DNA from: Pyrocephalus nanus
Taxonomy: Eukaryota > Chordata > Aves > Passeriformes > Tyrannidae
Direction of reading: 5' to 3'
Assembly: GCA_038380795.1 (NCBI GenBank)
Contig: CM076260.1
Coordinates: 33,204,634 to 33,268,633 of the forward strand
DNA length: 64,000 nt
Within the stretch, counting starts at the first letter, position 1. Each line of letters opens with the position of its first letter. Made by a program: the position numbers and the translations under genes. Under the pieces are notes generated by a model that had not been told where the DNA came from, ran no database searches, and saw nothing but the letters and a program-made list of their open reading frames with translations. Shown here one piece after another: positions 1 to 11,235 of the stretch.

Positions 1-246
1 CCATCTCCATGTGCTGAGAGATGAGCCAGCAGAGAAGTCTGGCCTGGCTGGATAGAGAACTTTGGCTAGAAATCAGGGTAAAAAAGAGAGCGTAGCACCT
101 TTGGAAGAAGGGGCAGGCAGTTTAGGAGGACTACAGAGATGTCATGAGGTTATGCAGGGAGAAAATTAGAAGGCCAAAGCCCAACTAGAACTTAATATCA
201 TTACTGACATAAAAGACAATAAAAATGTTTCTATAAATACAACAAC
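1..246 (+). mobile_element. CR1 LINE ORF2 fragment, left part
   Basis: The + strand translation resembles the CR1 ORF2 segment between endonuclease and reverse transcriptase, including DNK followed by a Tyr/Asn-rich block (about 205-245). It has frameshifts and stops. The same copy appears to resume near 467. Confidence 0.6.
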
Positions 247-466
247 AAAAGAATCTCATAGAATCTCAAAGAATGGGTAAGGCTGGAAGAGACCACAGTA
301 GATCATCTGGTTCAGCCTCCCAGCTCAAGCAGGGTTGTCCTAGAGCACATTGCACAGGATTGCATCCAGACTGTTTCTGAATATCTTCTCTGAGGGAGAC
401 TCCACAACCTCTCTAGGCAGTCTGTTCCAGTGGTAGTCACCTGCACAGTAAACAAGTTCTTCCCCA
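247..466 (-). mobile_element. CR1 LINE 3' fragment nested inside another CR1
   Basis: The + strand begins with a duplicated AGAATCTCA-type tail, then the antisense of a CR1 3' end (GGCTGGAAGAGACC and GAGACTCCACAACCTCTC). The 3' tail is on the left, so the element is minus-strand. It splits the + strand CR1 ORF2. Confidence 0.65.
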
Positions 467-777
467 TGTTCTCCATCCGTTCCTGGATGAGGCGGGAACA
501 TAGTGACAAGGGTTAAAGAAAAGGCTGAGGTACTTCCTTTGCCTCAGTAAACCAGTTGTTCTCCAGGTACCCAGCCCCCCCAAGATGGAACACAAGGACT
601 GGGAGCAGAATGAAGCCCCCATAATCCAAGGGAAACAGCAACTGCTACACCAATTAGACATGCACAAGTCTATGGGGCCAGCTTGGATCCACACAAGGAT
701 ACTGAGGGAGCTGGCAGAGGTGCTCATCAAGCCACTTCCCATAATTTCAATTATTTATCATCATGTCTTCTGGAGCT
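467..777 (+). mobile_element. CR1 LINE ORF2 fragment, right part
   Basis: Resumes the interrupted ORF2 at a His-Pro-x-Leu-Asp-Glu block (about 472-490). The HKSMGP and LRELAE motifs of the CR1 reverse transcriptase follow (663-720). It ends where the minus-strand ERV begins. Confidence 0.65.
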
Positions 778-779
778 TC

Positions 780-1320
780 ACCCTGTTCTAGTGCAGCCTG
801 GATCAGTCCATGGCAAATGGTAGGGCTGTGTTTCTACTCCTGGGGCAGTCAATTCCAGATGTACTGGATGTCCCTGCAAGTGAAAATTAACTGTGTCCTG
901 CCCTCTGCTGCCAGGGGACTGAGAAAAAAGCATTAGCAAGGTCAGTTGGGACACACCACTTGCCTGCCTTAGACTCCAGTTCATACTGAAGTTCCAGCAT
1001 GTCCAGTATAGCAGCACTTAGTGGTGGTATGACTTCACTCAGGCCACAATAGTCTATTGTCAGTCTCCATTCTCTCTTACTTTCACACTGGCCATATGGG
1101 GCTATTAAAGGGTGAATCCTGCTGGTCACTCCTTGGCTCTTCAGCCGACAAATCAGCTTACAAATGGGAATCAGGGAGTCTCAGTGAAATATTGCTGCAG
1201 ATACACTGCAGTGGTAGTGATCAGCACCTGCTGTTCTTCAGCCTTCAGCAACACCACAACAGAAGGGTCCTCTAAGAGACCTGGCAGAGTAGACAGCTGC
1301 TTCCTTACCCTCTAACTCCA
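780..1320 (-). pseudogene. Endogenous retrovirus pol remnant (protease/reverse transcriptase)
   Basis: On the minus strand a segment centred on 887-1129 contains WRLTIDY, ELQYELES and ANAFFS, the finger/palm start of an avian ERV reverse transcriptase. The reading frame shifts below 890, so the gene is broken. No intact downstream RT, RNase H, integrase or 3' LTR remains at the left. It lies downstream of the gag-like piece and LTR on the minus strand, as expected for one provirus. Confidence 0.7.
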
Positions 1321-1515
1321 GACCACTGGACCCATTATCCCAGCATTGGAGCAGCCAGGTGACGATGTGCTCATGTGGATGACAGCTGAAATCTTTTTAC
1401 TCATGCCACAGATCACTCAGGGATAGGGATCAAGTGGTTACCTCTCGTTCTTCCTTTTCCTTCTGTTCTTGTGATAACTCTGCTTTGTCCTTCTTTACTA
1501 AGTGAGCTTTCATGT

Positions 1516-1804
1516 TCATTTCTTCTTGTGTACAGGGGCAGCTGATACCAGCACGAGTTGGTTCTCAGGTTCAGCTGCAGTGCCTGTCACGGGGATTGGA
1601 TTGGCTGCAGTGTCTGTCATCGGGGTTGAGGTAGCCATGGTGCCTGCTGTTTTGTTTTCTAATCCAGAGACTTTCTCTTCCCATGAAGGGTATTGAACAG
1701 TGATGAACAGGGCTTGGTAGGCATGGGCCCTCCATGAAAGGTAAAAGGTTATAATTATTAATAGCTTCCAATAGATGGCTCCCAAAGTACAGTGATGACA
1801 ACAA
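1516..1804 (-). pseudogene. Gag-like ERV fragment with 30-bp tandem repeat
   Basis: The minus-strand reading contains repeated Thr-Ala-Ala/Pro-Val-Thr-Gly blocks, seen in gag regions of some avian ERVs. The DNA shows a 30-bp imperfect repeat with GCTGCAG at 1574-1580 and 1604-1610. The reading is short and broken. The assignment rests on composition and on its position between the primer site and pol. Confidence 0.4.
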
Positions 1805-2129
1805 TGCTCAGAACAAATACCAGATTAGTTTCAGGACCAGCAATTCTATCATATTATAAGCCAGCATTACAAAGTACAGCAACGAAATAACTTTAGCACA
1901 GTTCCTACGGGTGATACACTGCAAATAAGGTATTACAAAATGCAACTTTGAGAACGAGCACACCAACTTTGAGATATCAGTTTTGTGACAAGAGACTGAG
2001 GAGGATGAGAAGAGGAGAAAAGAAGAGTTCAAGAAATGGCGTGTCATCTATGAAAAATACTAGAGAGGACTTTATTAACAGCAGAGACTTTTACAGGCCA
2101 TCAAGGCCTGAACAATAGTTAAAGACTGT

Positions 2130-2650
2130 GTTTTGTGCTATTTTGTTGATGTTTTAGTGTTTACTATTAATGCATGTTGTTTTAAAAATGATGTACCCCA
2201 GTTATATTTATTATATTATATTAGGGCATGCCCTAACATGTTAGTCCCCTCACAGGTTTCCCTTTCCCTGATTGGCTAGGATTTGCCACATTGTGGGCAG
2301 TCCTGCCATAACCCCTGTTCCTTGTTATTGGTCCCTGATTACTTCACTTAGTTCCTAAATTCCTCATTGGTTGTGCTACCCTGTCAGTCCCATGCTCCTC
2401 CCAAGTTCTAGCCCTTTCCATCCCAGACCCTATATAAGTGGTAACTTTCCCCTCGGGGATAGCACGCTTGCCTCTCTTACTATTTGCACCCTTCCACAAA
2501 AAAGACCGACAGCAGAGCAAGAACCCTTGTGCTGTTGTCGCCTTTCCTTCCCCGGGCTGTGGCAAGAGACCATTAAACTAACATAACAAAAGTTTATAAT
2601 GAAATTATTCTGCTGCATTCTAGTCAGATTTGTCATTATCTCAAGACATC
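2130..2650 (+). mobile_element. Possible second LTR in opposite orientation, or ERV leader
   Basis: In + orientation there are reverse CCAAT motifs (GATTGGC near 2270), a TATATAAG box near 2431, an ATTAAA near 2572 and a CA end near 2648, a plausible U3-R-U5 order. It directly abuts the minus-strand primer binding site, so it could instead be leader sequence of that provirus. Unresolved. Confidence 0.35.
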
Positions 2651-2652
2651 AT

Positions 2653-2670
2653 GCCCCATGTTGGGAGCCA
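2653..2670 (-). other. Lys-type retroviral primer binding site (degenerate)
   Basis: The minus-strand 18-mer matches the tRNA-Lys(1,2) primer site at 16 of 18 positions. One of the two changes is a CpG decay (G to A). It is 18 bp from the LTR edge, on the correct side for a minus-strand provirus. Confidence 0.55.
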
Positions 2671-2688
2671 AAAAGAACTGTTAAGGAC

Positions 2689-3289
2689 TGTTAGGGTTTA
2701 ACCCTGGATAGCAACTAAGTACCTCACAGCTATTGCTCATCACCACCCCCACCCCACCCCCAGTGGTATGAGTAGGAGAACTGGGGAAAAAATGATAGAA
2801 CCCATGGGTTGGGACAAGAACAGTTAATTAATTGAAATAAAATAAAATAATAGTAATGAAAAAGGGAGTCAACAATAAAATAGAGAGAAATAAAACCTAA
2901 GAGAACGAATTGATGCAAAGTACAGTTGCTCACCACCTGCTGACCAATGCCTGTCTCATCCCTGAGCACTGATCCAGCCCTCCCAGCCAACTCCTCCCAC
3001 TTTATGTACTAGCCATGATGCTCTCAGGTATGGAGGATCCTTTTGGCCAGTTCAGGTCATCTGTCCTGGCCATGCACCCTCCCAGCTTCTTGTGCACCTG
3101 CTCATTGGCAGAGCATTGGAAACTGCAAAGTCCTTGTCTTCAGGTAAACATTACTGAGCAACAACTGAAACATCAGTGTGTTATCAACATGATTCTCCTA
3201 CTAAATCCAAAACACAGCAAACACATCCAGAAACCACAATACCAGCTACTAAGAAGAGAATTAACTCTATCCCAGCCAAAACCAGTACA
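2689..3289 (-). mobile_element. 5' LTR of the minus-strand ERV
   Basis: A 601-bp element with TGTTAGGG at the left edge and AGTACA at the right. On the minus strand it reads as the common avian ERV LTR beginning TGTACTGG and continuing GGGATAGAG. It contains the A/T-rich (AAAT/AATA) region and an ACTTTATGTACT promoter-like motif. It shares order and motifs with the copy at 54989-55567. Confidence 0.75.
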
Positions 3290-3292
3290 ATG

Positions 3293-3395
3293 TGGCACTC
3301 AGGAACATGGTTTAGTGGTGAACTTGGCAGTGCAGGGTTACTGGCTGGACTCGATCTTAAAGGTCTTTTCCAACCAAAATGATTCAGTGATCTCT
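3293..3395 (+). mobile_element. CR1 LINE 3' end fragment
   Basis: Typical CR1 3' UTR: ACATGGTTTAGTGGTGAAC, GGACTCGAT, AGGTCTTTTCCAACC, then a decayed GATTC tail. + strand, about 100 bp. Confidence 0.75.
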
Positions 3396-4539
3396 CTTGT
3401 GCAACTGCTAGCTGTCTTTAGGCAATAGCAGAGGTTTACATCCAGATTAAGCAATTTGTTGATAGATTTTGAACAGTATTTGAGAGCAGTATTTCTTAAG
3501 CACCAAAGAGAAGAACAAAGAAAGAACAGAAAATGTGAGAACAAGAAATAGAGTCATACAAGGCGTAGGAAGATTCTGATTTCCCAGGAAGAAGATGTTG
3601 TGAAGAAACTTTGCGAGACCCATACATTCCAACTGATAAAGAAGGTTGATCAATTCCTGAACACCAGAGACACAGCTCTCTTGAGTCTCATGAGTTCCCC
3701 AGAGTTCAAGGTAGAAACACACCAAAACCATCAAGCCCACCAAAAACGTACATATGAAAGGAGTAAGGCAATGCTGAAAAAATATCTCGTGCAACCTCAG
3801 ATGAAAGTAAGAATTACAATAGGCTTAGTATAGAAACACATCACATTCCATGGGATCCTCCATTACATTCTAAATTAGGTGTTTGGACTGAATTTCTCTG
3901 TTGAAATGTCTCTTTTTGTTAACTGTAGAGTGAGCTTATATCACTATATTAGACAAGATACTTAAAATCTAGATTAATAAAGAGGAATAAGATAAATTTC
4001 GGTTAAACACCAGTATAGGTATCATATTATCAATACGTCATATATGGTGTCTGTGGGAAGCGAATGATTAACAACCAATCGAATTAATAAAGCATAAACA
4101 CACATTTCATTGGTTTTTATAATGTACTATCAGTCTTGAAAATATTATAAACATAATATTGAAAATATTGTAAGCATCAGAGGATCCATGTGAAGAACAC
4201 AATAATTATTGCATACAGCCAGAATTCAAACCAGAGAGGCCGAACTGTTCTACTTAGTGCGTTTGCATTACTATAATCCAAGAAGAACGGGACAGCTCAG
4301 AGAAAGAGCTGCTTTTAGCAGCCTTAGGCACACTGCAGATAGGGGATCGGCTTATGAAAGATCCCTCTGAGGGAAAGGCAGAGGCGTCACCTCAAGGAGC
4401 TGGTCAGGAAGGACACACAGCCCTGCTGTTCTGTTACACATAAACGAAGCTTCAGAATATAACCTGCCATGGCTAAAAGAGGAAAGCTTTCTCAGACACA
4501 TAGTTTAATTTAAAGTTCTCGCTATCTCCTTCCCGTGCA
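3396..4539. other. Upstream gap, no gene recognised
   Basis: AT-rich sequence between the retroelement cluster and the CpG island. An open minus-strand frame at 3447-3794 (115 codons) shows no recognised homology. I see no RNA gene. Confidence 0.5.
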
Positions 4540-4569
4540 CTTTGCACCCAGAGCCCGTCTGACCCCAGC

Positions 4570-4751
4570 GCGCCTGCGCACGAACCTCTCCCGCTCGGAC
4601 ACCACAAGCAGACGGAGCGGAGGGGGGGGGGCGGCACGCGGCGGCTCTCCTCCAATGGGCGGGCGTGTTTCCCTCCTGCGGCCAATCAGCGCTCGCTTTC
4701 CCTGCCCTGACCAATGGGAAGGGCGCTATCGGGGCGGCGGTCCCATTCGAA
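4570..4751 (+). promoter_or_regulatory. TTK: TTK promoter: NRF1-like site, three phased CCAAT boxes, CHR-like element
   Basis: The window's only CpG island (about 4540-5100) carries a cell-cycle type promoter. An NRF1-like GCGCCTGCGC lies at 4570-4579. CCAAT boxes in the same orientation lie at 4652-4656, 4682-4686 and 4711-4715, so spacing is 30 and 29 bp. GGCGG (4736-4740, CDE-like) and TTCGAA (4746-4751, a CHR variant) follow, 35 bp after the last CCAAT. No TATA box is visible. NF-Y on spaced CCAAT boxes plus a CHR bound by DREAM/MMB is the known design of G2/M genes, and TTK is a known G2/M gene. Binding itself is inferred. Confidence 0.75.
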
Positions 4752-4774
4752 CGGGGAGCGGCGCGCGCAGCCCC

Positions 4775-4865
4775 TCGGCCGCCGTGCGGGAGGGACGGGC
4801 CGGGCCCGGGGGGCAGAGCGGCCGAACCGGGCAGGGCCGAGCCGGACAGGGCAGGGTAGAGGGAG
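4775..4865 (+). other. TTK: Probable TTK non-coding exon 1 (5' UTR), donor at 4866
   Basis: A strong donor GAG|GTAAGA has its GT at 4866-4867, about 115 bp downstream of the CHR-like element. Human TTK also has a non-coding first exon. Joining this end to the acceptor before 13280 places GAG directly before ATGG, giving G at -3 and +4, a good initiation context. The 5' end is a guess because no start-site signal is visible; only the donor is supported by sequence. Confidence 0.45.
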
Positions 4866-4867
4866 GT

Positions 4868-4943
4868 AAGAGCGGCCGGGCAGGGTAGACGGGGCGAAGA
4901 GCGGCCGGGCGGGGCCGGGCAGCGGGAGGAAGAACGGCCGGGC
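4868..4943 (+). repeat. GC-rich degenerate minisatellite at the start of intron 1
   Basis: The word AAGAGCGGCCGGGC recurs at 4868-4881, 4897-4910 and, with one change, 4930-4943, so spacing is 29 and 33 bp. A related, more divergent copy begins near 4815. The array overlaps the exon 1 donor, because the first copy starts in its GTAAG. Confidence 0.6.
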
Positions 4944-6524
4944 GGGAGAGCGCAGCTCGGGGGTGAGGGCGGCCAGGCACGGGGACAGGACGGTGCTGGT
5001 GTAGCGGTGAGGCTGCAGAGGCGCCGGGCCGGGCCAGGCCGGGCTCCTCGGCCCCTCGGGGGCTGCGGCCCCGCGGGCAAGGAAACCTGGTGCAAGCTCT
5101 GTTCTGCACCTGCACCGCCTCTGCCCGCGGCCTTTGTTTGTACTGCGGGGCATCACTTGCAGCGCTGCTGCCAAGCCTCTCCCTGACAAGCCCTGCTTTG
5201 CATCTTCGAGTTTTATGTTTTCCATGTCCAACGTTAGAATTTAATGCTTTCCTATTTAAGATAGTGTTGCTAGTTTTTTTAAATCGATGGTGGTTTTTCT
5301 TAGCATTGGGCGGCTTTGTTTTTCTTTCAAGAAAATCCTGATTTAGGACTTGCAAAGAAAATCAAAGAGAGACTATACACGTGTGTAGGGTTTTTTTTAA
5401 AGCCTGAGTAGATCCTTCAGAAACACCACGATTCTATATATTTTGGGAAATAGTTGCTGGATAAAGGAGAGGTTTCTTTTTGTGGTTGCAGCAGAAGTGA
5501 GTTATCACCTCTATCTACGTAGGAAGCTAATTAATAATTTTTTAGAATCCAGTCTTGGGATCAGGGTGTCATATGTGGTATGAGGGAAGCTGAAGTTGGA
5601 GAGAATTTGAAGGGCTTTGCCACTCATTTGAAGTCATGTTTTGATGACTGCTGGTGGAAGAATTTAGCTTATCTCTTTCTTACAGCCATTTTTTTTAACA
5701 TCACTCTGAAGCAAGGAAAAGCTGAAGGATTTCTTTCATATGCTTACCATTGCAGTTTGCTCTTTAGAATTTAGCCTAAAAGCTTGCATGGTTTAACAAG
5801 GTCTTCTGCTTTTGTGACTTCCCGTGGGTTTTTAAAGAACTCTGCAGTGTAAAAACTGTTATCTACTCCTTCACATCATTAATAAGCACTAGCTTCTGAT
5901 GTAATATCCACAAAATGCTAATTGATAATTGGATGGATGGCGTGTGTTTCTGGAGATGGTTGTGTGTTGTTACAGCTTGTTCCCATTCTTGATTTGAACC
6001 AAGGGGACAAGATCCTGGAGGAAGGAGCTTCCAAACACTGAAATGTCCATGTAATAGACTCTGGTGTTCAGGAAGGGTCCTTCATAATACTGAAGTGTGT
6101 TTATGTGATATTGATGTAACTGCACTTGGAGATAGTTCTGCTTTCTCTAACAGACAAGATTTCCTGTACTACATGCCAGAATATGTATCTTTCCTTAAGT
6201 GGTGAGCACTAGTAAACGATTACTGGAATGTGCAAACAGAATAATGGAAATACTGTAAAAAAAGGTGGACACAATGAGTTTTCTCCTCTTGTTTGTTTGT
6301 GATAGGAAGGGAGGGATGTGTGTGGGAGGGGTTGTCAGAAACACATGTATGGCTAAAGTTCCTAATTTTGAGGGATAGGTGTCATTTCACCTCTTCTACA
6401 TAGAGGACTTACTTGAAGTTCTTCATTGTGTAGTATCTTGACAGTAGTAGATGCTTTAATCAGGCCATAGGAAGCTAAACAAATACTTAAGGTAACAGGG
6501 TAGCTACAATGGTGTGGACATATA

Positions 6525-6773
6525 AGGAAAATGGTCCTAAGTTCTGCTAGGGGAGGTTTATGTCAGATATTAGGAAGAAATTCTTTACATAGAGGGTAAT
6601 CAGGCACTGGAATGGGCTGCCCTGGGAAGTGGTGGATTCTCCGGTCCTGAAGGTTTTTAAGATGAGGCTGGATGTGGCACCGAGTGCCATGAATCTAGTA
6701 ACCACGGTGGTGTTTGATCAAGGGTTGGACTTGGTGATCTCAGAGGTCCTTTCCAACCTGGCTGATTCTATGA
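6525..6773 (+). mobile_element. CR1 LINE 3' fragment in intron 1
   Basis: CR1 3' end in sense orientation: GGGGAGGTTTATGTC, GGGCTGCCCTGGGAAGTGGTGG, then GGTCCTTTCCAACC and a GATTCTATGAA tail. Confidence 0.85.
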
Positions 6774-9700
6774 AAATGTAGGTAATAGGATATTGTTAAT
6801 TTCTTTTACTAGGCCGATCAGTTCACTTGGAGGATAAAAGCCAGGTAAACTCTTTGGCACTTTGTTAAAATTCTTATTGCCCTCTGTACTTCCTTGGGTA
6901 GACAAATGCAAAATATTAGTAGATTCCACGGGTAAGAACAGTGTACCTTTTTGTTCAATAACTAAAAAGTGTTTTCATACTTTCCTAAAATTTGCATTTG
7001 GGGAGAAACTGCATCTGGCTTCATTTGGAAACTGAGCATTTCAAGACTGGATGATGTTACTTCTTTTTTTTATCAATAAATATTTTTGAGTGTATTACGT
7101 ATGGAATCATGTGGCTGACCTGTACTGCCACTTCATCCATTTGCAATTTATACTGGTTTTTAGTATGTCCTTTGGCTCCTTGTTTAGTGGGTCTGCGTGA
7201 GGGGTTGGAACTACTACATTGTATTTAGAGAGAGTTCTGTATCTTCCTGATCTTTACATATATGATCTCTGTTTCTTGGTTCCCTGTCCCTGACTTTGTC
7301 TCCTGCAGGGATTCTAGATCTTGGTTGTGCTGCAGTGTAGTTGTTGAAGTTGGAAGCTCAGTTCCTGTTGAGTGTGTGTGTGTAACAGTGTGTGGCTGCT
7401 TCAGGTCTTTGCTGTCTTTCAGATTTTGAACACATAGCCCAGCGAAATTGATGGCAAATGCTTTCTTTAAAAGTAATCATGCAGCAGATTAAGAAAGAAG
7501 GAAAGTCTGAATACTTGCTTATGGTTGAATTTTAGCATGAGTAGAAAGACTGTTGGCAAATCATGACAATAGGTAGGCAAATATGCCATTAGTGTATTTT
7601 TTTTTAGTCTCCAAACATCATATCAAGCTGACTGTTTTGGAAGTGCTTGCTTACATTCACAAAGTAATCTTCGAGCTTTTTTTGTCCTGTTTTTATTATT
7701 ATATAATAATACTTTTATTGATTTAATGAAAACTGTTTCTGGGATGTCATAAGCATGAGGCAAGATTACAGGATATGCTGATTCACTTACTTTTCAATGT
7801 CTAACCATTCAACTTCTGATACACAGGCACTTCTTCAGGACTGGAGAGCTGCATTTCTTTCCTTGGGGCTCATGGGATCATCTGAGGTAGTCTGACCCTC
7901 ATCCACCTTACCTTTTTGACAAGGCATATCCATTCTTCAGGAAAGATTTTCTCCACAGTAGTACACATTGAACCTTGAGCAATTAAGCAGCACACCAGAA
8001 ATGTAAGTTTGATGCATACTGTTGAGACTTTAAATCAAATTTATGCAGAAATTTATTTTTCTTTTTGTCTACTGCATTTGGCAAGCTATCACTGCAAGAA
8101 AAATAATGAACCTTTGACATTGGTGGGGAAAATATAAACACTGTTTAAAAAAACCAAAATCCATCTGGGAATTGTTAGCAATTACAGTTCTAATGAGAGA
8201 TGGAGATATTACTGAACATGATGTAACTTTCTTTTGGTTATCCTGGTGCTTCAGGTTTTGGAGAATCTGACTTCACCTATACTTTGAGGGAGTGGGTAGA
8301 GTCCAAGGACAGATCTCTAAGGATATTCTCACTCACAAAGAGGAGATTGGAGTATCTGATTCCCTGTAGTCTTTTATACCGTGTTTTCAAAAGACAAAAC
8401 TGCAGTGTGTACCAAAATTTTCCTTATGAAATGAATAATTGTCATCTTTAGTCTTTGCTATAGTAATCACCTATGTATTCTTTAGCAACATGATCTCCAG
8501 AAGATGAGGCAGTTTACAGACCCACTCAGCCTAAATTTATTCTTAGAGAGAAAAAGATATTAAAGGAAGTTCCAAACAAGCATTGAAAATTAATTAAGAC
8601 TTTAATTATTAATTATTCAGTGTATCTTTTTGAAGATAAATGAGGAGGGTTCTCTTTTTTTTTTTTTTTTGTCTCAGCTCAGGGAAATAAAAATTGTATT
8701 TCAGATACTTCTAGTTTAGCACATAGTCTCTAGCTTTCGTAATTATTTTTTTCTGTACAGGTCTTGCTTCCAGCTATATTTGGGCGGATGCTTGCTTCTA
8801 CTTTACTTGTGAAAATATTTAGTTTTGTGAAGGAAGGGACCATTTTCAGAACTTAGTGCGTTTTTTGCTTTTCTGCAAAGATATTCCAGTTAGGTCTTAA
8901 ATGTCTCTCCAGACTCTAAGGTGCTATGACCTCTTCATAGTGGTAATGCAGATGGTGCTTGTGCCAGAGTAAGTCTTGGAGTTTACACAAAGAAACTGTG
9001 CTTTAAACTTATAAAACTTCTATATAGACAAGAACAGACTTAATATTCTTGGTGTGCTATTTCTAGTACAGGATGAACATGAAATATGGCTACTCTTGCT
9101 TGATAAACAAGCTCTGTAAGCATAATAATCTTCCTGATTTATGGTCTCTGCTTGTGGAAAGCTGGTGCTCTTAAAGTAATGCCAATTTGTAGTGACTAAT
9201 GCTCTAAAAATTAATTGTGAGACTTCCTGAGTGTGGTGTCTGGTTTATTTTTTGGATAGTGGGGTCAGAGGTGAATGAACTTAATTTATCCCATTCAATT
9301 CCTTCTCTATCAATAATACCCCTGAAAACAGATCTAATGTTTCTGAGCCTTCCAGCAACTTTTCATCGACCTTATACCTCAGTACCAAAGGAACAATGAC
9401 CAACAATTCACTGTAAAACGAAACTTAGTCTTTCTTTGAACCTATTTAATCTATCCAAAGTGCATTACCTTTCCTGTTTCTGGGCCCAGCTTCGTAGTAA
9501 TTAGAAAGTCAAATCCCCTGGATATGCACTTAATTCACCACAGTTTTTAATATTACAATTCTCATGTTCATTAGAGGCATGGAACATCCATGTTGGAAAA
9601 GCTGTGATCAGTGTAAAAGATTTTACTTGTAGTCAAAAAATGAAGTAACTACATCCCTGTAATAGATTGCCAGATGTGCATAGATGGTAAGGATTATAGA

Positions 9701-11235
9701 GACTTATGCTAATGGTTTTTAGAATATAATTAGATTATTTTGAATGGGAGGGGATATAAACTGGGAAGGTGTTTGAATTGTGAAAATGCCTGGTTGCACT
9801 GCATCTGTTTAAATATCTGAACTTTTTTTTTTTGAACTTTCACTAGTGTGCAGAAAAAAAACTGCAAGCTTTCTGTGTATCCCCAACAGCTGTTTTACTA
9901 TAACAGTGGTTTTCAGCAGCTGTTGATTGGTGAAGCTCTCAAGTCTTTTAATGAAGTGTTGGATAATTATAATTTCAGTACAGTTTAATTTGCTGTGTCT
10001 TTGCTAGTCTGTGTTGATCTGAAAGTTACACCCTTATAGTCAACAGATCCCTCTTGAGCACCACTGCACCATGATACATTGAGACTTGAGAGTGAAGAGC
10101 TTAACATTTTTTACATTTATTGAGACATGTTACAAACTGCAAATCTAGATTTAAATTACTGTGTGATAGCTAAGTTGCTCTTATAGAAGACTCAGAAAAA
10201 ATCATCTAACTTTTCCAAAATACCAAGTTCAACAATACTCACTTTTACCTTAATTTTGTTTTTACATCTTTTTGCCAACATTCTTTCTTTTTCAATGTGC
10301 TCTAAAAAAATCTGTGTGCACCCCGCCCTGATTTGTAATTAGGTAGGAACTTCTAAGCCCTTACCTGGTTTGTTCTTTAGAAAGAATCCTGTGTCTGGCA
10401 GACTTTTCTGTCATAATATCTTTTCACACTTCTACCTGTCTGTTAAACTTGAAAGACTGTGACTCTCCATCCTTGTGGTGAGACAATCCCTAGGTCCTCT
10501 TACTGTCACAAACTGTGCAAACTAAGGCTGTAGATGGACTGTGTATCTTTCAAGATATGTATTTATTACTGATAAAATTTATTTCTCCTGAAATCTCTTC
10601 AGGCAGAGATGCATAGTTCATCCCTGTCTCATCACCACCTCAATGAATGATTCTGGCTAAGCCGAAGCAGACTTGTTTCCTTTACTTCAAATGTAAAAGC
10701 AGTGGGAACTTCCAAATATTTGTCTTCACTGCTAACAGAGAGTAGGCATTGAGTATTTATCTGTGACTTTACCCATTCCCAGCCAATTTTCTTCACACTG
10801 CTCCAACACAATTTTAGCTGCACTGAAGCTTTCTAAGTTAGTTTTCAGATTAACTATAGTGAATAAATTTGGGAGTCAAAAGTAGACATACAGAGAGGTT
10901 TGTGTAGCATACCTATGAGTGAGGAAAATTATCTTTTTTTGTCAGCCAACTGTCACCCATGTCAGTTATACTATTGTGACTTTTGAAAATATAATGACTA
11001 TTTCTTTTGAAAATATGTGCAAGAGTGCCCTTCCTGAACAGACTCTATAGGAAAGTTAACCATACATAGTTTTGTCCTAATGCTTTTAATATTTCCTTTT
11101 TTAAGCCTCAGATTACTCCAATTACATGTACACACTTAATAGTAGTTGACAAAGTACATGTTTGCCTTGGGGTTCTCCCAGCCTGCACATATGTCTGTCT
11201 GCACAGGCTTTTCACAGGCTTTTTATATCTTTGTT

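Larger units (their letters stand above)
4540..5100. promoter_or_regulatory. CpG island
   Basis: The stretch is very GC-rich with frequent CG dinucleotides, unlike the AT-rich DNA on both sides. It contains the promoter elements, a run of ten G (4622-4631), probable exon 1 and a GC-rich degenerate minisatellite. Long open frames on both strands here are by-products of base composition. Confidence 0.85.

Noticed and set aside
4505..5355. Minus-strand open frames up to 209 codons in the CpG island
   Set aside because: They are rich in Ala, Pro, Arg and Gly in several overlapping frames, as expected from base composition. No splice logic or homology.
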